Shown one piece after another: positions 25,632 through 34,342 of a stretch of 64,000 nucleotides of DNA. Where the stretch lies: the NCBI GenBank assembly GCA_045654685.1, contig JAZONV010000010.1, positions 1-64,000 of the forward strand. Reading direction: 5' to 3'. Both the position numbers and the translations under genes were made by a program. The notes beneath the pieces are model-generated. The model had not been told where the DNA came from. It did not search any database and was given only the letters and a program-made list of their open reading frames with translations. Positions within the stretch are counted from its first letter, which is position 1; each line of letters starts with the position of its first letter. The DNA comes from RGIG1828 sp045654685. Its GTDB lineage: Bacteria > Bacillota > Clostridia > UMGS1810.

Positions 25632-25644
25632 AGGATGATGAGCG

Positions 25645-26526
25645 GTGAGAAAAGAATTGAGACAAAAACCTGAATTGAAAAATATAATAATGTTGACATT
25701 GGCAGGTTTTATCAATGCATTTGGTGTAACTCTTTTTCTCTATCCCGTAAATCTTTATGACAGCGGCATATCGGGAACGTCAATGCTTCTTGCCCAACTC
25801 ACTCCGGAGAAATATTCTCTTTCGCTTTTCCTTTTAATCTTGAATATCCCTTTATTTATTTTCGGATTCAAAAGACAAGGATGGGTATTTACCATCTATT
25901 CGCTCTATGCTGTTGTGATGTATTCCCTCGGTTCATGGCTAATAACAGATGTACTGCCCGTAGATGTTTCCTTTATTTCTCCACTTGCAGGAGACGATCT
26001 TTTGCTTTGTGCACTTTTTGGCGGACTCATATCGGGGGTGGGGAGCGGACTCACCATACGCTATGGCGGTGCAATTGATGGGATTGAAGTTATGGCGGTA
26101 ATATTCTATAAACGTCTTAATATTACTGTTGGTACATTTGTGATGATATATAACATCATACTATATGTCATTTGCGGTGTTGTTATAGGAAGCTGGATTC
26201 TTCCGCTATACTCAATTGTGACCTATGCAGCAGCCCTCAAAACCGTAGACTTTGTAGTTGAAGGTATTGACCGATCAAAGGGTGCAATGATAGTCACCTC
26301 AAACCCCGACGAAATTTGTAAGGTTCTTATGGAAGAATTTGAAAGCGGAATGACAAGAATTGAAGTTGAAGGCGGATATTCCGGTGAGGGTAAAACAATG
26401 GTATATTTTATTCTCAACCGTTTTCAGATATCAAGAATGAAAAATCTTGTGCATGCAACTGATCCGAGAGCATTCATAACAATCATGGAAGTTGCTGATG
26501 TATACAAAGCAAATATAGACGTATAA
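25645..26526 (+). CDS. YitT-family membrane protein
   Basis: A 293-residue protein with five to six hydrophobic helices in the first 200 residues (the YitT/DUF161 region, with FGVTLFLYPVNLYDSGISG and GSGLTIRYGGAIDGIEV) and a soluble C-terminal DUF2179 domain of about 80 residues (GMTRIEVEGGYSGEGKTMVYFIL). Function is unproven; members are annotated as putative transporters. The GTG start at 25645 follows AAGGATG. It lies 13 bases after the GNAT gene. Confidence 0.9.
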   Translation: MRKELRQKPELKNIIMLTLAGFINAFGVTLFLYPVNLYDSGISGTSMLLAQLTPEKYSLSLFLLILNIPLFIFGFKRQGWVFTIYSLYAVVMYSLGSWLITDVLPVDVSFISPLAGDDLLLCALFGGLISGVGSGLTIRYGGAIDGIEVMAVIFYKRLNITVGTFVMIYNIILYVICGVVIGSWILPLYSIVTYAAALKTVDFVVEGIDRSKGAMIVTSNPDEICKVLMEEFESGMTRIEVEGGYSGEGKTMVYFILNRFQISRMKNLVHATDPRAFITIMEVADVYKANIDV

Positions 26527-26537
26527 CAGGAGGAAAA

Positions 26538-27782
26538 ATGAGAAAATACATAGACGCAATAAAAGAGTATTCAAAAAATGAATATAAAAAAATCACACGC
26601 GAATCAGTTGGTGAACTCAAATATCCATTCATAGTTCCCGGTTGTGCCTATCAAAATCAACTTTGGGACTGGGACAGTTGGCTCACAGATATTGCCATAA
26701 CACAGATTCACAAAGACAATTCTGTTGACGAAAAAGAGTATATCGAATATGAAAAAGGATGTATTCTAAACTTTTTAGATGCTGCAAAAGAAGATGGGAG
26801 AATTCCTATTCTCGTAAGTTGTGTTGCAGAAGATAATGAAAAGTTCTGGAGAGAAGAAAGTAATTTCCATAAGCCATGTCTCATTCAGCATCTTGCATTT
26901 ATTGTCAAAAAGACCAATGGTGACTGTTCGTGGTTTGGAAATGAATTTGAGAAACTTGAAAAATTTATATTGTATTATATGAACAACTGTCGCCACGAGA
27001 AAACCGGGCTTTATTTCTGGATTGATGATTTTGCAATTGGGTTTGATAATGACCCTACTGCTTTTAACAGACAAAGATGCTCAAGTGCCAATATATATCT
27101 CAATTCTCTGATGTGTAAGGAACTCGAATCATTTATATATATCTGCAAATGTATGGGCAAAGATTATGCAGCATATCAAAAAGAATATGAAAACCTTAAA
27201 AATGCAATGAGAGAACATTTGTGGGATGAAAAGTGCGGATACTATTTCAGCGCAGATTTGAGTTTTGTTCCCGATGATCCCGATGAATGGCTTCATAAGG
27301 GAAATCCCAGACGCTATGAATGCATAATCGAAAGAATTGACACCTGGACAGGCATGATGGCAATGTGGTGCGGTGTAGCAACTGATGAGCAGACAAAGAG
27401 AATTGTTCGGGAAAATTTCAAAAACGAAAAAACTCTCTGCTCCCCCTATGGTATACGTTCTTTGTCAAAACTTGAAAAAATGTATTATATATCAAATGCT
27501 GAAGGAAACCCTTCATGTTGGACAGGCCCCGTGTGGGGGATAGCAAATTATATGTCGTTCATGGGACTCCTTCGCTATGGATATGAAAAAGAAGCGGTTG
27601 AAATTGCTGAAAAAACCATAAAACTTTTTGGCGAAGATATCCTGAAAAACGGACAGATGCATGAGTATTATCATCCCGATACCGGAGAAGGCGTAAACAA
27701 TATTGGATTTCAGAGCTGGAATCTTTTGGCGAATAATATGATTGCATATCTTGAGGACAGGGAAAGAATAGAAGAATTTTAA
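26538..27782 (+). CDS. Cytoplasmic (alpha/alpha)6-barrel glycosidase, GH63/MGH1-like
   Basis: A 414-residue protein without signal peptide. Motifs WDWDSWLTDIAI near residue 50, YFWIDDFAIGFDN, and the C-terminal GPVWGIANYMSFMGLLRYG and NGQMHEYYHPDTGEGVNNIGFQSWNLL match trehalase/GH63-type barrels, where Asp and Glu in such loops catalyse inverting hydrolysis. The substrate is probably an alpha-linked disaccharide or mannosyl glycerate-like compound, but sequence does not settle this. AGGAGG lies before the ATG. The gene is inserted between YitT and recO in an otherwise housekeeping run. Confidence 0.8.
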   Translation: MRKYIDAIKEYSKNEYKKITRESVGELKYPFIVPGCAYQNQLWDWDSWLTDIAITQIHKDNSVDEKEYIEYEKGCILNFLDAAKEDGRIPILVSCVAEDNEKFWREESNFHKPCLIQHLAFIVKKTNGDCSWFGNEFEKLEKFILYYMNNCRHEKTGLYFWIDDFAIGFDNDPTAFNRQRCSSANIYLNSLMCKELESFIYICKCMGKDYAAYQKEYENLKNAMREHLWDEKCGYYFSADLSFVPDDPDEWLHKGNPRRYECIIERIDTWTGMMAMWCGVATDEQTKRIVRENFKNEKTLCSPYGIRSLSKLEKMYYISNAEGNPSCWTGPVWGIANYMSFMGLLRYGYEKEAVEIAEKTIKLFGEDILKNGQMHEYYHPDTGEGVNNIGFQSWNLLANNMIAYLEDRERIEEF

Positions 27783-27797
27783 AATACGGAGAAAATT

Positions 27798-28574
27798 ATG
27801 GCTATTATAAAAGAAAAAGGTTTAGTGCTTAAATACAGCAACATAAATGATAATGACCGTCTCTTCACAATATTTTTCCCGGAATCGGGAAAGATAACTG
27901 CAATGTCAAAGGGAATCAGGTCACACAAACATAAAGATTTTTCTGCACTTCAGCCCTTTTGCTATTCCGATTTTGTTATTGACACATCAAAAGGTCTTGG
28001 CTACATAACGTCGGCTCAGGTTATAGAAAATTTCTATGACCTTCGCACAAGTGTTTTAAAGACAAGTCTTGCATCATATGTAACAGACATAGTTTCCTTG
28101 ATTTCGGATGAGATAGCCTATGATGATGAGTTTTTTCGCTTCACATTGAACACTCTTTTTATGATATCAAAAATCAGCACTCAAAATCCTGAAACTGAAA
28201 AAGATGAACTCATTAAACTCAAAGCCATATACGAGATGAAGACAGTATGCAATTCGGGATATGCACCTGTTATGAAGCAATGCAGCATATGCAATGGTTT
28301 GAAGGAGCTTGAATATTATGACACATATGAAGGCGGAATAATTTGTAAATCATGTCATGATTTGGGTCAAAGTTGCGAATCTGTTGAAATTTCAAGTTCT
28401 GCATACAAGATGCTTTCATATATCTGTGACTCGGATTTTAAATCGGTTTTCAAATTTAATGCATCATCTGATGCCGTAAGAGAGACAGCGGATATATGCG
28501 AAAAGTATCTCATTAACAAACTTGAAATAGTTTCCATGCGGTTAGAATATTTTAAATCCATAATTCATTCATAA
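27798..28574 (+). CDS. recO: DNA repair protein RecO
   Basis: A 258-residue RecF-pathway protein that loads RecA on SSB-coated DNA. The N-terminal OB-fold contains KGLVLKYSNINDNDRLFTIFF and GKITAMSKGIR. The C-terminal helical domain has a four-Cys zinc site (CSICNGL ... IICKSCHD). The downstream hairpin terminates the era-recO run. The gene keeps its usual place after era, with three genes inserted between them. Confidence 0.95.
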   Translation: MAIIKEKGLVLKYSNINDNDRLFTIFFPESGKITAMSKGIRSHKHKDFSALQPFCYSDFVIDTSKGLGYITSAQVIENFYDLRTSVLKTSLASYVTDIVSLISDEIAYDDEFFRFTLNTLFMISKISTQNPETEKDELIKLKAIYEMKTVCNSGYAPVMKQCSICNGLKELEYYDTYEGGIICKSCHDLGQSCESVEISSSAYKMLSYICDSDFKSVFKFNASSDAVRETADICEKYLINKLEIVSMRLEYFKSIIHS

Positions 28575-28588
28575 ATAATAGACAAAAT

Positions 28589-28613
28589 AGGGGGCATTAT
28601 TGCCCTCTTTTTC
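28589..28613 (+). terminator. Terminator after recO
   Basis: AGGGGGC, loop ATTATT, GCCCTCT (one wobble), followed by TTTT. Confidence 0.9.
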
Positions 28614-28662
28614 AAAATTATTAATAAAAATTCGCATTTTTGGAAAAAATTTTGTTAAATGC

Positions 28663-28691
28663 TTGAATTTTTTTGCATTTTGTTATAAAAT
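28663..28691 (+). promoter_or_regulatory. Promoter of ppdK
   Basis: TTGAAT at 28663-28668 and TAAAAT at 28686-28691, 17-bp spacer, in a very AT-rich leader. Confidence 0.75.
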
Positions 28692-28731
28692 TAACGTTGG
28701 TTAATCAGAAAAAAATTGGAGGTAATTGGAA

Positions 28732-31359
28732 ATGGCACATAAGTATGTATATCTTTTTTCCGAAGGTAATGCTACTATGAGAAACCTTCTCGGCGGTAAA
28801 GGTGCAAACCTTGCTGAAATGACCCACATTGGTCTCCCTGTTCCCCAGGGCTTTACAGTTTCTACAGAAGCATGTACCCAGTATTATGAAGATGGCCGTA
28901 AAATCAGCGATGAAATTCAGGCTGAAATCATGGAAAACATCATTAAGATGGAAGAAGTTTGCGGCAAAAAATTCGGTGATAAGGAAAATCCCCTTCTCGT
29001 ATCTGTTCGTTCAGGTGCAAGAGCATCTATGCCCGGTATGATGGATACAATCCTCAACCTTGGTCTCAACGAAGAAGTTGTTGAAACAATGGCTGCAAAA
29101 ACAGGCAATCCCAGATGGGCTTGGGACTGCTATAGAAGATTCATTCAGATGTATTCTGACGTTGTTATGGAAGTTGGTAAGAAATACTTCGAACAGCTTA
29201 TCGATGAAATGAAAGAAGAAAAGGGCGTAACTCAGGATATCGAGCTCACAGCTGATGACCTCAAAGCTCTTGCAACAGCTTTCAAAGCAGAATACAAAAA
29301 CAAAATCGGTAAAGACTTCCCCACAGATCCCAAAGAACAGCTTATGGGTGCAGTTGAAGCAGTATTCCGTTCATGGGACAACCCCAGAGCAAACGTTTAC
29401 CGTCGTGACAACGATATTCCATATTCATGGGGTACCGCTGTTAACGTTCAGATGATGGCATTCGGTAACATGGGTGATGACTGTGGTACAGGTGTTGCCT
29501 TCACACGTGACCCTGCAACAGGTGAACCCGGACTCATGGGTGAATTCCTTGTAAATGCACAGGGTGAAGACGTTGTTGCCGGCGTTCGTACTCCCATGCC
29601 TATCGCTCAGATGGCAGAAAAATTCCCCGAAGCATTCGAAGAGTTCAACAAGGTTTGCAAAATCCTTGAAGATCACTACAGAGATATGCAGGATATGGAA
29701 TTCACAATTGAAAACAGAAAACTCTACATGCTTCAGACAAGAAACGGTAAGAGAACTGCAAAAGCTGCTCTCAAAATTGCTTGTGACCTTGTTGATGAAG
29801 GCATGATTGATAAGAAAAAAGCTGTTGCTATGATCGGTCCCCGTAACCTTGACACACTTCTCCATCCTCAGTTTGATGCGAAAGCTCTCAAGGCTGCAAC
29901 ACCAATCGGTAAAGGTCTTGGTGCTTCCCCCGGTGCTGCTTGCGGTAAAATCGTATTCACAGCAGAAGATGCTGAAAGCTGGAATGCAAGAGGCGAAAAA
30001 GTTCTTCTCGTTCGTCTCGAAACATCTCCTGAAGATATCACAGGTATGAAGGCTTCTCAGGGTATTCTTACAGTTCGTGGTGGTATGACATCTCACGCAG
30101 CGGTTGTTGCACGTGGTATGGGTACATGCTGTGTATCCGGTTGCGGAGACATCAACATGGATGAAGAAAACAAAAAATTCACACTTGCAGGTAAAACATT
30201 CACAGAAGGCGACGAAATCTCCATCGATGGTTCAACAGGTAATATCTATGATGGTATCATCCCCACAGTTGACGCTGAAATCGCAGGTGAATTCGGACGT
30301 ATCATGGATTGGGCTGATGAATTCAGAACACTCAAAGTTCGTACAAATGCAGATACTCCTGCAGATGCTAAAAAGGCAAGAGAACTCGGTGCAGAAGGTA
30401 TCGGTCTTTGCCGTACAGAGCACATGTTCTTCGAAGCAGACAGAATCGCTGCATTCCGTGAAATGATTTGTGCAGATACAGTTGAAGAAAGAGAAGTAGC
30501 TCTTGATAAGATTCTTCCTTATCAGCAGGGCGACTTTGAAAAACTCTATGAGGCTCTTGAAGGAAACCCTGTAACAATCAGATTCCTTGATCCCCCTCTC
30601 CACGAGTTCGTTCCCACAGAAGAAGCTGACATCAAAGCTCTTGCTGATGCTCAGGGCAAATCTGTTGCAGATATCAAAGCAATCATTGATTCTCTCCACG
30701 AATTCAACCCCATGATGGGACACCGTGGATGCCGTCTTGCAGTAACATATCCTGAAATTGCAAAAATGCAGACAAAAGCAGTTATCCGTGCTGCAATCAA
30801 TGTTAAGAAAGCACATGCTGACTGGAACCTCGTTCCCGAAATCATGATTCCTCTTATCGGAGATATCAAAGAACTTAAATATGTAAAATCAGTTGTTGTT
30901 GAAACTGCAGATGCAGAAATCGCAGCAGCAGGCGCTGACCTCAAATATGAAGTTGGTACAATGATCGAAATCCCCAGAGCAGCACTCACAGCTGATGAAA
31001 TTGCTAAAGAAGCTGAATTCTTCTGCTTTGGTACAAACGACCTTACACAGATGACATATGGCTTCTCAAGAGACGATGCAGGTAAGTTCCTTGACGCTTA
31101 CTATGATGCAAAAATCTTTGAAAACGATCCATTTGCTAAACTTGACCAGACAGGTGTAGGTAAACTTATGGAAATGGCTGTTGAAATGGGTAAAAAGGTT
31201 CGTCCCGAAATGCACTGCGGTATCTGTGGTGAACACGGTGGTGACCCCGTATCTGTTGAATTCTGCCACAAAATCGGTCTTGATTACGTTTCCTGCTCAC
31301 CTTTCCGTGTGCCGATTGCACGTCTTGCAGCTGCACAGGCTAAAATTGCAGAAATGTAA
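28732..31359 (+). CDS. ppdK: Pyruvate, phosphate dikinase
   Basis: An 875-residue enzyme that interconverts pyruvate + ATP + Pi with phosphoenolpyruvate + AMP + PPi; in anaerobes it often runs glycolytically with PPi. The N-terminal ATP-grasp domain begins LLGGKGANLAEMT. The swivelling phosphohistidine domain has H455 in GGMTSHAAVVARG, the same residue number as in the classical Clostridium symbiosum enzyme. The C-terminal PEP-binding barrel has RFLDPPLHEF, GHRGCRL, FCFGTNDLTQMT and the catalytic Cys (C832) in MHCGICGEHGGDP. TTGGAGG lies before ATG 28732. Codon use looks tuned for high expression (many GGT, CTC, AAC). Single-gene unit. Confidence 0.98.
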   Translation: MAHKYVYLFSEGNATMRNLLGGKGANLAEMTHIGLPVPQGFTVSTEACTQYYEDGRKISDEIQAEIMENIIKMEEVCGKKFGDKENPLLVSVRSGARASMPGMMDTILNLGLNEEVVETMAAKTGNPRWAWDCYRRFIQMYSDVVMEVGKKYFEQLIDEMKEEKGVTQDIELTADDLKALATAFKAEYKNKIGKDFPTDPKEQLMGAVEAVFRSWDNPRANVYRRDNDIPYSWGTAVNVQMMAFGNMGDDCGTGVAFTRDPATGEPGLMGEFLVNAQGEDVVAGVRTPMPIAQMAEKFPEAFEEFNKVCKILEDHYRDMQDMEFTIENRKLYMLQTRNGKRTAKAALKIACDLVDEGMIDKKKAVAMIGPRNLDTLLHPQFDAKALKAATPIGKGLGASPGAACGKIVFTAEDAESWNARGEKVLLVRLETSPEDITGMKASQGILTVRGGMTSHAAVVARGMGTCCVSGCGDINMDEENKKFTLAGKTFTEGDEISIDGSTGNIYDGIIPTVDAEIAGEFGRIMDWADEFRTLKVRTNADTPADAKKARELGAEGIGLCRTEHMFFEADRIAAFREMICADTVEEREVALDKILPYQQGDFEKLYEALEGNPVTIRFLDPPLHEFVPTEEADIKALADAQGKSVADIKAIIDSLHEFNPMMGHRGCRLAVTYPEIAKMQTKAVIRAAINVKKAHADWNLVPEIMIPLIGDIKELKYVKSVVVETADAEIAAAGADLKYEVGTMIEIPRAALTADEIAKEAEFFCFGTNDLTQMTYGFSRDDAGKFLDAYYDAKIFENDPFAKLDQTGVGKLMEMAVEMGKKVRPEMHCGICGEHGGDPVSVEFCHKIGLDYVSCSPFRVPIARLAAAQAKIAEM

Positions 31360-31404
31360 TTTGAATCTTGCTTATACATCATATAAGTAATATTACAGCT
31401 CATT

Positions 31405-31446
31405 ATGAGCCTTGTGAACTTTTGCTCGCAAGGCTCATTTTATTTT
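31405..31446 (+). terminator. Terminator after ppdK (copy 1 of a repeated hairpin)
   Basis: ATGAGCCTTG pairs with CAAGGCTCAT around TGAACTTTTGCTCG, then TTTATTTT. A near-identical hairpin recurs at 32659, one base different over about 40. Confidence 0.92.
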
Positions 31447-31456
31447 AAAATTCTAA

Positions 31457-31485
31457 TTGCAATACATTATATTTTGTGATATAAT
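31457..31485 (+). promoter_or_regulatory. Promoter of secreted-protein gene
   Basis: TTGCAA at 31457-31462 and TATAAT at 31480-31485, 17-bp spacer. Confidence 0.78.
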
Positions 31486-31513
31486 GTGAGTATATTTTAA
31501 GGGGGGTATACAA

Positions 31514-32590
31514 ATGAAAAAATTATTTGTGACAGTTTCTGTAATCTTTTTATTGTTATTTGGAATAGCGACGATATCTGCATCTGCTGACAGATACACA
31601 GAGCTTCCGATCACCATGAATCAGAATCGTGGTGGAATACCATCAATGTTCACAATGACTGATTTTGAGGTGTATGTTTATCTCAATGAAACACCCAAAT
31701 ACACAAAAAATGCAAGTATATATATAGAAGGTGAGTTTAATCAGGGCTCAAGTGTCAATCTGGCTTTCTACTGCTATGATGCATCTGGCAATCATATTAA
31801 AACCTTTACGGATACATTAGCATATGATGATGTTTTGTGGTACTATTTTGAGTTTGATATTCCCGATGTTACAGCAACAATTGAAGTTGGGACAGCTTAT
31901 CCTGCTTCTTGGACAAATACATATTACTATTGTAAATACATGAATGTTTATTCCGCAGATGGAAGAGTTCTTGGTATACATGACATTCTTCTTCCTGTTT
32001 ATGAAAAATGTGGCTGGCATGGTCCTGTAACTATGTGGTCTCTTGAAGGCGATGCGATAGAAGTGCCCTACAACGATGTTAAAGCATATCAGAACGTAGG
32101 TTGGTACTTGTGGGAGGATTACTATTACATTGATTTTACCAAGAGTTATAATGACCTCACTCGTAAAGGGGATTATTCAGCTGCATTTGACGCCGTGGAT
32201 TATGCTCTTTCCGAACTTTCCGGAACATATTATGAGTCAAGCCTCTATAGCTACAAAACAAAGCTTATGGATGCATGGAGGGAGAAAATAAACGGGCCTC
32301 TTGCATATTGTTCACATAGTGTAGACAAAAGCAATGGTAATGTTTCTATCACTTTCAGAAATGTGTCCTATAAATATATAACTGCATTCAAAATTCAGTT
32401 TCAATGCTATGACACATTCAGCAATTCAATTAAAGACTATAATTCCTACTACTATTGCGATGATGCGGAACTATATTCAGGGGAATCTATGACCTACTAT
32501 TGGGAGGGAACTCCCTATAACACGGATTACATTAAAAATATCCGCGTAACCCAGGTAGTGTATTCCGACGGCACATCATGGTACAGATAA
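31514..32590 (+). CDS. Secreted Tyr-rich protein of unknown function
   Basis: A 358-residue protein with a clear signal peptide (MKKLFVTVSVIFLLLFGIATISASA, cleavage probably after ASA). The mature part is rich in Tyr, Trp and Asp. Two segments look like similar beta-sandwich modules: residues about 48-150 (ASIYIEGEFNQGSSVNLAFYCYDASGN) and about 275-355 (GNVSITFRNVSYKYITAFKIQFQCYD). The second resembles modules in bacterial surface proteins such as DUF5780, but I am not sure. A helical segment (DYSAAFDAVDYALSEL) lies between them. No cell-wall sorting motif, lipobox or catalytic motif is seen. GGGGGG precedes the ATG. Own promoter and terminator; the terminator duplicates that of ppdK. Confidence 0.8.
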   Translation: MKKLFVTVSVIFLLLFGIATISASADRYTELPITMNQNRGGIPSMFTMTDFEVYVYLNETPKYTKNASIYIEGEFNQGSSVNLAFYCYDASGNHIKTFTDTLAYDDVLWYYFEFDIPDVTATIEVGTAYPASWTNTYYYCKYMNVYSADGRVLGIHDILLPVYEKCGWHGPVTMWSLEGDAIEVPYNDVKAYQNVGWYLWEDYYYIDFTKSYNDLTRKGDYSAAFDAVDYALSELSGTYYESSLYSYKTKLMDAWREKINGPLAYCSHSVDKSNGNVSITFRNVSYKYITAFKIQFQCYDTFSNSIKDYNSYYYCDDAELYSGESMTYYWEGTPYNTDYIKNIRVTQVVYSDGTSWYR

Positions 32591-32658
32591 ATTAGTGGTA
32601 AAACGGATTTTTTCGGATGATTCTGTATTAATTAATCCGGACTAAACTAAATAACATT

Positions 32659-32700
32659 ATGAGCCTTGTGAACTTTTGCTCACAAGGCTCATTTTTGTTT
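32659..32700 (+). terminator. Terminator after secreted protein (copy 2)
   Basis: A perfect 13-bp stem, ATGAGCCTTGTGA with TCACAAGGCTCAT, loop ACTTTTGC, then TTTTTGTTTT. It is almost the same sequence as the hairpin at 31405, with the single change completing the stem. Confidence 0.93.
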
Positions 32701-32748
32701 TATTGCACAATTATATAAAATTAAATGATTAATATAAAAAACAATATC

Positions 32749-32777
32749 TTGACTAAAATGTGATAATGTGATATTCT
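32749..32777 (+). promoter_or_regulatory. Promoter of acyltransferase gene
   Basis: TTGACT at 32749-32754 and TATTCT at 32772-32777, 17-bp spacer. Confidence 0.7.
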
Positions 32778-32805
32778 GTCTTGGGTAAAAATCCGGAGGT
32801 GAAAT

Positions 32806-33885
32806 ATGACGCAGAGAAACAGATTTATTGATATTGCAAAAGGCTTTGCAATCATTCTTGTATTGTTCAATCACTATTTTTGGCAGGAAGGAAGCGCTTT
32901 CAATACTCATCTTTATTATTGGGTAATATGCATGGCTGTGCCAATCTTTATGCTGTGTACAGGATATGTTACAGCTCAGTCTTTCGATTCAAAGAAAGTT
33001 ACATTGAAGCAATCTTACACATTTGAAAAACTCTATCCGAAATATATCCGCTACATAATGCCTTTTTTGTGGTTTTATATTGTTGAAACAATTCTCACAT
33101 TTGTTTTTCGGAAAGTGGGATATATTGAGTATCTTTCGGTTTTAAATTATGATTTCAGTAATATGTATAATACAAAAATATCTTTTGTATCAACATTGGT
33201 ATTCTTTTTTTCGGGAGGCAGAGGACTTCACGGCACATATTATTTCCCCATAATACTTCAGGTAGCACTTATGATACCTGTCATATATGCAATTGTTAAA
33301 AAGCATAAATGGGGAATTTGGTTGTGTTTCATAATAAATCTTTTACTTGAGATTTTTAAGAATGTTGTAAATCTTCCGTATGGTGCCTATAGGCTTCTTG
33401 CATTCAGATACATATTTGCTCTATCTCTCGGATGCTATATGTATATTTACCGTGACAAAAAAGAAAAATGGTATAAGTGGCTGATGTTTTTTGCTGTCGG
33501 TGCAGCATATACCTATGTGGTAAACTACATTTCATACAGCAGATTGATTTTCACATATTGGTTCCGCACTTCAATGATATCAATGCTTTATATAACTCCC
33601 ATGTTTTTGTTGGGCATCAGATATATGAAAAATGTAAGAATAGCACTTATCGAAAACCTTGGAAAAGCCTCATATCACATTCTTATGGTGCAGATATTGT
33701 ACTATAATTTTCTGGCACCCCTTGTTTGGCATGCATCTCGTAATAAGATTATAAATGATTTTTGGGGAATGGCTATAAGTCTTGTGATATGTCTTGGAGG
33801 AGGATATGCATATTATCTTTTATACACATTTATATCAAAAAAGTATAAGCATCATAAATGCTATAAAACAGGTACACTATTATAG
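32806..33885 (+). CDS. Membrane acyltransferase family 3 protein
   Basis: A 359-residue protein with about ten transmembrane helices. The opening RNRFIDIAKGFAIILVLFNHYFW is the Acyl_transf_3 signature, with the RxxxxDxxKG motif and the catalytic His in the first helix. Such enzymes O-acetylate or succinylate surface polysaccharides, peptidoglycan or lipids. The acceptor is unknown. Ribosome site CGGAGG. It is a single gene with its own promoter and terminator, next to a secreted protein, so a cell-surface role is likely. Confidence 0.9.
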   Translation: MTQRNRFIDIAKGFAIILVLFNHYFWQEGSAFNTHLYYWVICMAVPIFMLCTGYVTAQSFDSKKVTLKQSYTFEKLYPKYIRYIMPFLWFYIVETILTFVFRKVGYIEYLSVLNYDFSNMYNTKISFVSTLVFFFSGGRGLHGTYYFPIILQVALMIPVIYAIVKKHKWGIWLCFIINLLLEIFKNVVNLPYGAYRLLAFRYIFALSLGCYMYIYRDKKEKWYKWLMFFAVGAAYTYVVNYISYSRLIFTYWFRTSMISMLYITPMFLLGIRYMKNVRIALIENLGKASYHILMVQILYYNFLAPLVWHASRNKIINDFWGMAISLVICLGGGYAYYLLYTFISKKYKHHKCYKTGTLL

Positions 33886-33924
33886 GCTGTATGAAAGATG
33901 ATTGTGAATAATATTATGATATAT

Positions 33925-33955
33925 GGGTTGGCATCAAAAGTGCCGGCCTTTTTAT
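33925..33955 (+). terminator. Terminator after acyltransferase
   Basis: GGTTGGCA pairs with TGCCGGCC (two wobbles) around TCAAAAG, then TTTTTATTTTG. Confidence 0.88.
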
Positions 33956-33989
33956 TTTGTATATAACTTTGCTGATATTAAATAGTATA

Positions 33990-34110
33990 TTGCAGCAAAA
34001 AGATTTTTGAAAATCAAATTGTTGCTCAAAAATACACATAGCCGGAAAACCTAAATTACTGCTCACATCTGTAAAAGGACGGGCAGCGAAGCCGCTTTTC
34101 TTGGAGGGAC
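33990..34110. repeat. Dispersed repeat, copy A
   Basis: A segment resembling 42132-42256. Shared blocks in the same order: ATTTTTGAAAA, CTCAAAAATACACATAGC against TTCAAAATGCACATGGC, then GCAGCGAAGCCGCTTTTCTTG against GCGGCGAAGCCGCTTTTCTTG, and finally a GGAGG-type site plus ACAT. It carries a small palindrome around GCGAAGC. A 14-codon frame (34117-34161) follows the ribosome-like GGAGGG; I cannot say if it is translated. Confidence 0.65.
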
Positions 34111-34177
34111 ATCTGTATGAGCATAAAAAGTAATTTAAAACGAGAAAAATCACATCATTAAATGGAATTTTTCCATA

Positions 34178-34205
34178 TTAACACAAGTTTTGTGTGTGAT
34201 ATAAT
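34178..34205 (+). promoter_or_regulatory. Possible upstream promoter for the 34-42 kb operon
   Basis: TTAACA at 34178-34183 and TATAAT at 34200-34205 with a 16-bp spacer. It would give a leader of about 130 bases that contains the direct repeats listed next. Confidence 0.55.
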
Positions 34206-34232
34206 AATTATATACTGAAAATCAAACTGCAC

Positions 34233-34266
34233 TCAATATAGTTATGATAAATATCAATGTAGTTAT
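34233..34266 (+). promoter_or_regulatory. Direct-repeat operator, AraC-type layout
   Basis: TCAATATAGTTAT (34233-34245) and TCAATGTAGTTAT (34254-34266) are direct repeats with exactly 21-bp periodicity, two helical turns. The second copy ends one base before the -35 position of a promoter with a poor -35 (AGAAAA, 34267-34272) and a fair -10 (TATACT, 34290-34295, 17-bp spacer). This is the arrangement of AraC-family activator sites such as araI1-I2. Confidence 0.55.
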
Positions 34267-34295
34267 AGAAAACGTATTGATGTGTGGTGTATACT
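34267..34295 (+). promoter_or_regulatory. Activator-dependent candidate promoter of the catabolic operon
   Basis: -10 TATACT at 34290-34295; the -35 position (AGAAAA) has almost no match, which is usual where a bound activator replaces the -35 contact. Confidence 0.45.
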
Positions 34296-34342
34296 AATGA
34301 TGAATGCCAAAAAATCAAATGTTCAGAGAATGAGGTTGTAAT

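Noticed and set aside
33914..34153. A 79-codon minus-strand frame near the dispersed repeat
   Set aside because: It spans a terminator and palindromic repeat sequence; composition is random and no ribosome site is seen.
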